Assembly (NCBI RefSeq): GCF_032884065.1
Contig: NC_088883.1
Location: forward strand, 33,773,354-33,837,353
Length of the DNA: 64,000 nt
Source of the DNA: Artemia franciscana
Taxonomy: Eukaryota; Arthropoda; Branchiopoda; Anostraca; Artemiidae
Direction: 5' to 3'
Shown in pieces: positions 1 through 12,400 of the stretch. Made by a program: the position numbers and the translations under genes. The notes under the pieces were generated by a model. That model had not been told where the DNA came from. It saw only the letters and a list, made by a program, of their open reading frames with translations, and did not search any database. Each line of letters opens with the position of its first letter. The first letter of the stretch is position 1.

Positions 1-91
1 GGCTTTTGCCAGGTTATCATTACAACGCCTATGGAACTACTGAAGATTCAACTTCAGGATGCGGGAAGATTGACAGCACAGTCTAGAAATG
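1..91 (+). CDS. SLC25A22: Glutamate carrier exon (partial at window edge)
   Basis: Open from the first base. It encodes a carrier signature (PMELLK) followed by [15 protein letters not shown] and ends in phase 1 before a strong donor, G|GTAAGTTT. The acceptor is outside the window. Confidence 0.93.
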
Positions 92-3000
92 GTAAGTTTA
101 CCTTTAATTTTTAAAAAGTTGACATTTTCAAAAGTTCCTTTCATAGACAAACATTGATGCTCGGAACTGACAGGAACTCTTTTTAAAAGTTCAGAATCAC
201 ACATTAAAAGTGAGAGTATGTTTATGTACTTTTCATCGTCACAAAAGAAAATGCTTCTCAATGCGCATGGCAGTTCTACAGTTTCACATGCCAGTTTTAA
301 TGCGCGTGCGCGCCTGGTAAGTTGTATATCTGGTTTATGGTCAAACTGTACGGGGTAATCCATTCGGGAAGTTTATTGTATTGTTCAAGAAAAAAATTCA
401 AATTGAAGAGAAAAAATTGTTTTAAAAATTTAAGAAAGAAAAGATATTCGATATTTTTTTTATTTTTTTTCATAAGCAAATACCAATGCTAAGAACTGGC
501 ACAGATTTTCTTTTAAAAACTTCTAGAGTTAAATCTTAAAAGTAAAAGTTGAATATATACTTTTCATCATTACAAAAAAATTGCTGCTTAAAGTCAATGA
601 CTGTTAAAGTACATCAGGGACGTCTGGTAGGTAAATTTTCTGGAAGCTGGTTAAGTTTTTTTTTTAATTCCAGTTTTTCAAAAAATGCCATTTATTTTTT
701 TTTTCATAGATTAACACAAAGAATGAGAATTCGCACGAACAATGTTCTAAAAAAATCTTAAAGTTGTCTGTATATTACAAAATTTCTGAAGACGTTTTGG
801 CTACTAGTTCCTGCATTTATCTATATACCGCTTTGACTTGTGGCGATTCAAAAATAACAAAGCTACTAAACCTTTGGCCGAAGCTAATCTCTACATGCTA
901 ATATCTAGTGCCCTTTAAATATCACCCTAGGGCACTATCTCTAGTACCCTTTTAAAAGCGGCAACATTCACTGATATAATAAAAAAAACTGTAAAATTTG
1001 TGTGGTCTCAAATTGTGAACAGTTTTAGGTGATTGAAATGAAACATAAAATGTCAAAAAACATGACACAAAAAAAAGTCAAACCTGTAAAAATAAAATGT
1101 GTGTGGTTTCAAATGGTGAACTGTTTTAGGTGATGAAATTTAAAATAAAATTTTAAGTTCAAACTGGGTTCAGAATTCCAGATTCTAAAATTGTACTCTC
1201 CAGTAGAACCACCGTGTGTTGATGCATACACATAGGAACTAGCGAGTCTTCTAACGGCTCAATAAAGTGTACTATGGTGTTCCGTATGATAGACTTTATT
1301 ATAGAATACTAGCTGGGACCCGGCGGCTTCGCCGACGGGCCCCAGCATGGCACGCTGCAGGCTTTTATATATAGATTTTCATTGTCCCTTGTGTTCTAAC
1401 TGCAGACAGTTTCCTGTCTTTTCATATTGCATATATATATATATAATAATAAATTATTTATGACCCAAAAAATACATTAAACTGTGGAGTAAACACACAA
1501 AAAAAGAAAAAAACAAGAAGAAAAACATAATAACATAAATAACATAACAGCATAACAACATACAACATAACAAATTACCTCAATTCAAAAAATGGCTAAA
1601 GAGGGTCAAAAACACCAATCATTTGCTGAGTTTTAAGAGATATATCTTTAGATAAATGTTTCAGTCGCGAGGGCGCATCAACGATGTCAAATTTAGAAAC
1701 GACTGTATGATTCCAATATCACCGAGGCAGACGCAGCAAATACTTGCAATACTTAAAATATCCTTTATTTTTTGTATCTTCTATTTTCTTTGTATCCTTC
1801 TTGCGAAGGAGGAAAGCAAAACCAGAAAGATAAAAAACAGTAGGGGCACAAAAACTAGAATAAAGTCCTTTTCGGTTATATCGACCACGATTTGGTGAAA
1901 TTTTTCCGTAGCCAACCCGCATACTTTTCAGCACGCTGGACGTAATAGCGGAACAAGTAGACGAAAGTAACGTGGAAAAAGAGATACCCAACCATTTAAT
2001 GCTTGCCCCCTCATATATATAATCAAAAATATAAGAATATAAAAGTTTGTTACGTAAGTTAATTCTTAAGTTACGTATATTTTTTACTAATAAAAACGTT
2101 CGTTAAAAATTAAAAGTTCTAGTTGCCTTTTTAAGTAACCGGAAAATTGGAGGGCAACTAGGCCTCCTTCCCCACCCCATATTTCTCATAATCGTCGGAT
2201 CAAAACTAAGAGAAAGCCATTTAGCCAAAAAAACAATTATTATGCAAATTTCATCTTAATAATTTATGTACGGAGAGCCAAAATCAAACATGCATTAATT
2301 CAAAAACGTTCAGAAATTAAATAAAAAAAAACTAGTTTTTTTAACTGAAAGTAAGGAGCGACATTAAAACTTAAAACGAACAGAAATTACTCCGTATATG
2401 AAATGGGTTGTCCCCTCCGCAATCCCTCGCTCTTTACGCTAAAGTTTGACTCTTTGCCACAATTCTACTTTTTAAAACAATTAAAAACTTTAGCGCAAAG
2501 AGCGAGGGATTGCGGAGGGGACAACCCATTTCATATACGGAGTAATTTCTGTTCGTTTTAAGTTTTAATGTCGCTCCTTACTTTCAGTTAAAAAAATAGT
2601 TTTTTTATTTAATTTTATTAGAGACTTGAAAGACATTCCCAACACATAAGGGGAAACGGCATGGCCTGGCTGCCATGCCGTTTTTGACTATTGATTGACT
2701 ATTGATAGTAATCTCAAATTGGCGGAGGTGTCAAACGCCAAGAGAGCACAGTTTTTGCCCTAAGTTAAAAGGAAAGGAGACAAAAAGGACTACAGATATT
2801 TTTTAACGTACCATTTTCCATCAATGGAACCTAAGGGAACCTTCTAATCAAATTTGCACTTCTATTTTTGCAAGTTCTTTGGGAAGTTTCAACAGGTCTG
2901 CTCGCTAGAAGGAAGAAAGTACTTTTCCAAGATTTATTTGAAGGACCCAATCCCATCTGTAAATTTACTGACCCTCTCCCAACTGTGGTCTATAAAATTC

Positions 3001-6000
3001 AATTGTGTCGTTTTTACACTCCAAACGAACTTCTCCGATTTTTTATTCTGAGGGTAATTTTATAATCGAATATTAAATAGTCTTTTTATAGCTTTAACAG
3101 AGTCCTAGCCTGGTCGGTTGGTGCGCTGGATTTGGGATCCTTTGTCTGAAAGGACGCGGGTTCGAATCCCAGTGTACCCAATTGTTCAGTTTGGGACGGG
3201 AGTCAGTGGCGTGACTCTATAAGCTTAGCCAGAGTCGACCCAGCTTTAAATGGGTACCTGGAGAAATCTGGGGAAGGTAAACAGGAAGGGTGTGCGAAAG
3301 CACAGGATGGTTGGCCCCCAGCCCCCCATTGCACTTCCTGGCTGAAGGGCCAAGAAACGGAGATCAGCACCGCCGGTAGGGACTGTAAAGTCTAATGCCG
3401 TATCCTTTTTTTTTTTTTTTTTTTTTTACCTGCAGCCCCTCAGCTTAGATTATTTGGAGCTATTTTATTTAGGGGGAGGTGGGCTCGACAACCTTTATGC
3501 TGGAAAGTTTAAAAATATTAGCTTGTTTTGTAACAAATAGTTATACAAAGATCTCTTCCATAGTAAATTAACATCTTTTGACTTGTTTATCTTGTAACTC
3601 ATGACCTTTGGTACAGGACCGACAAAATAAAATAAATATACACTCGTAGATAGTTTTAGTTAACAAGTTTGGGGATTTTTATTTCCTCGATTGGCCATAA
3701 AGCCGTGATTTCGTCTAGAGGAAACGTGTAATTTCATAGAAATATATAGTAATATAATAATAATAATAATTTATTCCAGAAAAAGCCCGTGGGCCATAGG
3801 AAATTTACATAAAAAAAAACAAACAACAAATTAACTAAATTAAATTAATACTATTTAAAGAAAACGCTACCGATGTGCCGCTACAATCCCTACAAATCTT
3901 GCTATCCTTTTAATACTCAGGAAATTTGTCTCTTTCATTCTATCTACCATCCATATCTCATTCAATTTTCCTTTACCATACATCTCTCGCCTCCAATTAT
4001 TCAATTCGACACATTCACACAAAAAATGTATTAAACTCTCATCCTGAGATCCACACATAGGACAAGCAATACATTCTACCTTCTCCCCTTTTCTCCCTTG
4101 ATACTTCCTTTTCTCCCCAATCCAAAATCCATTTCCCGTCCAATCCAAATAAGCCTTCAAATCCTCTCTACTTAACCCAGCCTTCCAAAATACCTCCTCC
4201 CCCCAACTACCCTTTATCTGTCTATACAATTTTAACGACCCTGAACGATCCAGACTTGCCCACCATATCTGTATTTCTTGGTTCTTCAACCTCTCTTGTA
4301 CCTCCATTATTACTATTTCCTCCATACCCATAATCCCCTTTCCTTCATTCCACCATTCCCCTAATCCACACTTATCTAAGATATCCTTAATCTCCGCTGG
4401 CCACCCTGTTTTACTATTCTTTCTCAACGCCTCTAAGTATGCTGCCTTTGCTACCGTAAATCTCTGCATACCCAGTATCCTAACCCAATATCTCACCATG
4501 GTCACTAGCCTCATAGATCGCAGCGATACTAGCCCTAAATCCCCCTGGATTACCAAATTACTAAACGAATCCCATAGTCCTAACATCCTCTTATAATATC
4601 TCATCATAACCACCTCAAGTTTCGGACCTTTCCGTATATAGTATGTAATTATATGTAAATAGTATATTTACATATAAAAAAGAGCCAACTACTCACTATC
4701 TTACAGATGGCCATTGGAGCCTGTTTTATGTTGCGAGAGCAACACCTTGGTTTTGTCGTTTTTTTTTGTTTTTGTTTTTTCTAGCACCCCGATTTCAGCT
4801 TATTCTTAGAAAGTGGTAAGGGTCTAACCTCTGCGGCTTTTACAGAAAGTGTGGACCTTAGGACGGATTGATGAGTATGACTTTGGATTTTGGAAAGCTT
4901 CGTAGAACTCTTGTTTGGGGCCAAAAATCTATTGTTTCTACCCATTTCTGTTCGTGATTTCAGATGAGTTTATCATTCGTTTTTTTGCACTTGTGATTGC
5001 GGTAAAGAAATGGTGTCTGATGTGCCTCTTAAACTTTAAAAGTTCTCTCATTGCTAAAGAAATTAGAGTTTATCCTTTGCTCCTTTCTAAGTGATGACGC
5101 TAGAAACTTGACCTACGGCAAAAAAAAGTCAACTTTTGAATTAAGGCAGATATATATATATATATTTTTTGACGGCAGTCGATAGCTCTTGATGAGCTGA
5201 TCAAAGTATATGTCATCAATTTTTTGGTAGAAAAAATCCTTCATGAGATTTATCAGTTTGAAAGTTTAAAGGGGCTGACAAATTGAGTAGTAAGGTACAC
5301 ACTGAAACCAAAAATAGGCCGATACAGAAATAGTATCAGATGTGCCTCTTAAACTTCAAAATTTCTCTCATCGCTAAAGAAATTAGAGTTTATTCTTTGA
5401 TCCTTTCTAAGTGAAGACGTTAGAAACTTGGCCAACGGCAAAAAAGTCAACTTTTGAACTAAGACAGATAGATTTTTTTTGACGGCAGTCGATAGCTCTT
5501 GATGAGCTGATCAAAGTATGTGTCATCCATTTTTTTGGTAGAAAAATTCCTTCATGAGGCATACCAGTTTGAAAGTTTAAAGGTGTTGACAACTTCAGTA
5601 GTAAGGGACACACTGAAACCAAAAATAGGCCGATACAAATTGTGAGACATATAGGGGAGTTTTAAGCAACAGTCGGCTTTTAGCTCATAATCATCTTCGG
5701 CGATGACGGGCTCGCAACTTTTGCTAGTTGGTGTACCTATTATTTGTTTCATGTGTATTTAATGGTAAGACTAATTTGGTTCCAGTGGTAAGACATGTAG
5801 GAGAGCGTTTAATCGAAGCGAGGAAACAAAACCAAAGTGTTGCTCTCACAACACTTTACTTGCTGAAGCCGAACAAGATTGTCGCAACGCCTCACGTTAC
5901 CCATGCAACCTAGATCTTTTTGTCTTTTGATTCAAATAAATCGCGGTAATTGTAAATCTGATGTTTATATGACAAAATTTAGTATCTGATCACCGAAATG

Positions 6001-6404
6001 CTTTGGTATCAGAAAAGATGAGATTAAGTTCTATTAAATTCCACCTCATTGGCTTTTTTCCTATTTATTAATTTTGACGAGTTTCATGTGCTTAATTATT
6101 CACATTTTATTTCACTTTCACAAGATGTATATGACTTCATAATTAACGATATTGACTTGTTTACTAGTATATTTACTTCTTTACTAGTATATATTGCTGG
6201 TTTACTATAGCTTTTAGATTGACTATATTGACTGAATAGGATTTTTTTTCTCCCTCTCTCATCTTTATTTTCCTTTTTTTTTCGCTTTTTTTTAATGAGG
6301 TTGCTATTGTGTTCATTGAATGTTTATCAGTCACTACTAACAAGTCCTTTACCTTCTAAAGTGGCTGATGTGGTTCTTTTGTATATTGATGATATGTATA
6401 CCAA

Positions 6405-6496
<92 letters not shown>

Positions 6497-9400
6497 CTTT
6501 CTCTCTCTCTCTCTTTCTCTTATATAGACTTGTTTTCTAGTATATATGACTTTTGTACTCGTACATAGAGATAGTATATTTCCATATTAAGGAGGGCCAA
6601 CTATTCATGTTGTTTTCTGGTGGTTTTGGGGATCTGTTTCTGTCTTTCTGACTTGAAAGAATTTTGGTGATTGATGAATTTAATGCCTATATAAAAGAAC
6701 TTTGGTGATTGATAAATTTAATGCCTATATGCCAAATGTATTATCGATCGCCTAGATCCTTTTCTATTAGAAAAGATGAAATTAAGTTTCATGAAATTCC
6801 ATTTAATACTTTCATGTTCTTAATTGTCCATAGTATATTCCACTTTTTTATAATCAACGATATTCCTTCGTTTGTCTTTTTGTCAATGTAAGAAGGTAGA
6901 ATTAGTTCGTTCGGACGTTAGTTTTCCAGAGTTGGTTAGTTGGTTTAAATGACCTTAGCTTATTCTTACTTTATAATAACTCGTTCCTTCTATAGGTGGA
7001 GCAGCTTTGCAAGCGCCACGTCTCAGCGCCACTGCTATTGCTTTAAACCTGCTTAAGTCAAAAGGCATAACTGGTCTCTATAAAGGAAATGCAGCTACTT
7101 TACTCAGAGATGTCTTCTTTTCTTTGATATATTTTCCGCTGTTTGCCAATTTAAGGGACCTTGGTCGAACTAATCAAGTTGGTAAGAGAAAATGCTTGTT
7201 TTTGCGTAGCGGATTTTCTGGTGAATATTTTTTTTATGATAAAATTTTTAGTAATATTGAAAGTGATGATGGTATCCATTAAAGTACCAAGGTCATAAAA
7301 ATAATTTTTGTTTTGTTTCGTAGACCTACCTTAGGGCAATTCAGACTTAAAAACCGCAAATTTTTCACATTTTCTTTTGGATGCTTCAAGATTATAAAGT
7401 TTTCAGGAAGGTATCCTATTTTCATCGGTGTTGCTACCCTGGATTTGGAGTCGACCATAAGTTATACTGACTCCGAATTCAGACATTTTCAATATAGCGA
7501 CTCCAACTCCGACTCCATTCAGCAAAAATTTACTCTGACTCCTCGTCTCTGAATCCATAGCCCTGTTTTAAAGCTTCACTTACCTAGATTTTATAAGTTA
7601 TTACCAACTTCGATTCCAGCTCCGACTCCTTGATTCTGAATCCACAGCCCTGTTTTAAAGCTTCATTTACCTAGATTTTATAAGTTATTACCAACTTCAG
7701 CTCCAACTCCGACTCCTCGACTCTGAATCCACAGCCCTGTTTTAAAGCATCATTTGCCTAGATTTTATAAGTTATACCGACTTTGATTCCAGTTCTGACT
7801 CCTCGACTTTGAATCCACAGCCCTGTTTAAAGCTTCATTTGACTAAATTTTAAAGTTATAACCGAGTTTGACTCCGACTTTGACTCTAGACATTAGCAAT
7901 ATTCTGAAGTCCAACTCCGACCCCATTCAGCAAAACTTACAAAAGCTCCAACTCCACATCCCTGGTTGCCACGGATAACTGTGAAAAGAAATAAGCGAAA
8001 TTAAATTAGTCAAATTTGACATTGCTTTTCTTCCAAAAAATTCAATTATTAAAAATCTGTGGTTGCCCAAAAATAACTACACCTTCAAGGGAAATCTACA
8101 CCTTCTTAAGCTGTTTAGTGCCGTATGTTTTTAGCTTATTTTTCGCCGATTTTTCTCCAAAGTTCCTTTTATTTTAATTTAGTGCTGGCTAAACTTCGTA
8201 ACTGCTTACGGATGTCCTTTTCATAAAGAAGTGTTTTTTCGATTCTTCCTAATTTTTAAGGTGCAAGAAACTTTAAGGGTAAACAATCTTTTGATTCCAA
8301 AGATAGCTACATTTTCAAAGGATATGTGCACATTCTGAAGCTATTTGGTGCAATTTGTTTTAGCTTTTTTGCTAAAGTTTTTTGGGCAGTCTCATATTTT
8401 CGTCAGTGTTGCCACGTTGAGTCATGAAATAAACAAGGAAAGCTAATTAGCTAAATTTGGTAACGCTTTTATCCCGTACAAATCCAAAGATTAACAACCT
8501 GTTGAATCCAAGGTCATTTGCATCTTCGAAGGATGTACACACCTTTTGAGGTATTTGGTGCCATATGCTTTTAGCTTTTTGCTGAGGTTTTTTGGGCAGT
8601 CTAAAATTATCGTCAGTGTTGCCACTTTGAGTCATGAAATAAACAAGAAAAGATAATTAGCTAAATTTGACAACGCTTTTATCACATAAAAATTCAAAGA
8701 TTAACGACCTGTTGAATCCCAAGGACATCTACACCTTCAAACGACATATAAATCTTCTGAAGCTATTTGGTGCCATTTGTTTTTAGCTTTTCCGCTGAAT
8801 TTTTTTACTTTTTTTAATTTATTTCATTTGACACCCAATACTACCAAAAACTGCGTAACCTCATATTGATGTCGTTTTCATTAAAAAGTAATTATACGAT
8901 TTTCTCCAAATTTCTTCAAATATAAATAATTGTGTAAGTTTTCACTTAACCGAATCAGACAATCAGATTTCATTTTTCATCGTCCTTGGTACATTAAGAA
9001 TGAAAATTGAAAATTTGGATTCCCATGTAGAAATTAAATCGACTTCCCCAGAAGAACCTTCGTTGTGATTGTGCTTTGCCAAGTCTGTCATCACTAACAC
9101 CCGAACCGAGAAAATTCTCCCACATTATGCCAATATAGGTATTACTGATACAATTATTACCGATCTTATAACCAATACAACTGTTACCGTTTTCGTACGA
9201 TTAAATGTTCAATTAAAATGTAAGGTTTGTAATACAGTATTCAATTGCATCAAGGGAAGCTTGAAGCTCGAGTACCTTCCCTGCAAAAACCCTTACACGT
9301 TAGTTTTCGAACAAGTATTTTCGAACACTAAAAATTATCGATTATTGCCAATGCAGTTATTACCGTTACATTTATCAATAGTGTTCATATCGATTCAATT

Positions 9401-12400
9401 GTCAATTCTATTTTTATTGATACAACTACCAATATGATTATTGCTACCATTTTCAGAAAAACTAGAAAATTTATTTCCTCCTATAAATGTTAGCAGTAAA
9501 CTAGTACTTACTGTGCGAGCTCTGTTTGTAGTAATTATTGGCGTTGTATCACAAAATTGCCTCTTTTACCAATGCAGCTGTTACCGTTACAATTACCGAT
9601 TTAATTCTTATTATTTCAATTACACATTCTATTATTGTCGATACAACTACCAATGTACATATTAGCCTACTGATACAATTAACAATACAATTATTAGCGT
9701 TTGCCATGCTTTGGGAATGCTGTGTATGTTTATTACCAATGCAGTTATTAGCGCTACAATTTCCAATGCAATTATTACTGATACAATTAGCGTTACAACT
9801 ATCGCCGTTTACAAAGGGTTGAAAACATTAAATGGTAAAGGTTGCAATACAGCTTTCAATATTATCAAGTGAAGTTAGAAGCTGAAGTAGCTTCCATGCA
9901 AATACTCTCCACGTTAATTTTCGAAAAAGCCCTAAAACCTGATCATAAGAAACTGCCATTTTCAGAAAAACTAGAAAATTTAGTTCTTCCTATGCGTGCT
10001 AACAGTAAACTAACAGTTACTGTGCGAGCTCCGTTCGATGGTAACTATTGCCGTTGTATCACAAAATTACCGTTTTTTGCCATGCAGCTATTACCGTTAC
10101 GATTATCTATACAATTATAAATAAGAATGGGTCTGGAAAATTGTAGTTTTATTCGCTATTTTAAGAACTGAAATTTGAAGTAATCCTTATGTATAGTATC
10201 AAGTATCATAGTATGAAGGAAAGGCTCATCTTTCAGTTTTTTTAGCCTTGAAGATTTCTTTAGACTTGGACACACTGTCGTGTTTTTGGCCATTTTAAGG
10301 AAAACTAGGAAATTTATTTCCTCCTAAGAAAAGCAAATTCCAGCAGTAGCCTAGAAGTTGCTATGTGAGCCCCCTTCGATATTAGTTATTACCGCTGCAA
10401 TAAAGAAATTACTGTTTATTACCAATGCAGTTATTACTCTTTCAATTACCAATGCAATTACTACCGTTTACAATATGTTTAAAACTTTAAATGGTAACTG
10501 TTGCAGTACACCAGTCGATTGCATGTAGAGAAGCTCAAATATGTCCCATGCAAATGCTCCTCCGCGCTGTTTTTCGAACAAGCCCTAAAACCGGATCACA
10601 AGGAACTACCACTTTTCAGTAAAACTAGGAAATTTATTTCCTCCTAAGAAAAGGAAATTCTAGCAGTTGCTATGTAATCCCCCTTCGATATTAATTATTA
10701 CCGCGGTAACAAAGACATTATTGTTTATTACCAATGCAGTTATTACTGATGTAATTACCAATACAATTACTACCGTTTACAATATGCAATGTTCAGCATA
10801 ACTGGAAAATTTTTATTCTATTCCGGGTAAATGAAATGCGATTTTTAAACTAGCAGTTGCTGAATATGAATATCTTTGTCCGATGGAGCTTTTACTTTCA
10901 TGTGTATACTTTGAATCAATTCTTAGAAGAAGTTTATTATATTTGCTGTGCCGAAAACCTGAGCTAAAAATAGAACTAAAAAATGATCTAACATGAGCGT
11001 TATATTTCCTATCTGAAATATAATTGTGAATTAAATCTCAATTTGCATGGTTTCTAGTGCATCATTTCAAATACTGTTTGCAACACTGCAATTTCTGATA
11101 TTTTCTTCCATGTTTCTTTAGATTGGAATGAAACGCTTTAGAAACTGTACTTCGTTTTTGTTGTTTTATAGATGAGGCCCCTTTCTATTGGTCATTTACG
11201 TCAGGATTAATAGCTGGAGGGGTTGCAGCAGTGGCAGCGAATCCAGCCGATGTCATCAAAACACGATTGCAACTTCTTACAAGAGGTGCTAACGAACGAG
11301 CATATACGGGGATACCTGACGCCTTTAGGTAAGTCTTGTGAGAGTTGCTACTAAATGAGCATATACGGCTATACCTAACGTCTTTAGGTAAGTCTTAAAC
11401 TGGACATTGTCTGTTAAACGCTTACTTTATGAGAAGTATATCTTGCCACTCTTGCATATTATTAGGGGTTGAAGGAAGGGTTCCCCTCAATATATATTAA
11501 GAACTCTCCTAAGACTCTCTTCCCAAACCTAACCGGGTAAGGGAAATAACCAACTGCGGCGTTAGAAAATATAACTTACTTTTATTGACCGAAGTGTCAT
11601 TCCAACAACATGAACTTTTCTAAACTCTAAGACGAACTTGAAAGAACTCTTTACAAACTATCTTCGAACTAACTAAAAACATATGTACGCACAAAAAGTC
11701 AACTCACTAAATGCTTGCTTAGAGGTATAATTAAATATATAATAATTAGATAATTAATATAATTTAATTATCTATTAATATATATTAATTAATAATTAAT
11801 CATTAATTAATATAATTAATAAATATATAATAATTAAATAATTAAGAGGTATAATTATAAGCAAATGCTTGCTTAGATTGCTTAGAGCTTTATTAGAGGT
11901 ATATTTTGCCACTGTTGCCCATCATATCGTACAAAAGTATTATTTATTTCTCTTAATAAACTAGTGGGTTTTGACAACAGTTAGCTTGAACATACAGTTT
12001 TTTGGTAAGCAAGAACTTCAACGCTAGCAATTTTGCATGTAAGGTTCACCTCGCCATCAACAAAGTACTGATCGCCGCTATTCTTGCCACCGGTATGCTT
12101 TAATTCATTTCAAATTCAGTTCAAACATTTTATTGGCCTCTAAAATTGAAGAGCTTCCAAAATGAAATATTTGTTTAGACAAATCATGGTTGCAGTATCA
12201 GATCCAGCCTAGTAAAGAACAAGGTTTAGCTTATAGTAACTGAAAGATTGAAAAGGTATTTTAACAAAAACTGTCGAGTGAGTAAGAACCGGTGTTTTGT
12301 TGGTGATTCAGGAATGCTAACTATTGTTTCGATGTATGTTAATGGTAAAAGTTTCGTTGTATAAACACATATATTATAAAGAATATTGCATTGGATTTTT

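Noticed and set aside
3103-3180. Possible functional tRNA gene (A and B boxes, tRNA-like length)
   Set aside because: The same head is fused to a conserved non-tRNA body and tail, with two more copies in the window, so it is a SINE head.
6295-6540. Ser/Leu-rich frames across 6295-6568
   Set aside because: Translation of the (CT)n microsatellite.
9069-10120. Several 70-120-codon + strand frames
   Set aside because: They are translations of the nested TTATTACCGTTACAATT-type repeat. Composition is repetitive and frames overlap.
11329-11387. Alternative longer exon using the second donor at 11388
   Set aside because: Reading past the first donor gives AGG TAA, an immediate stop, so it cannot yield a full-length carrier.
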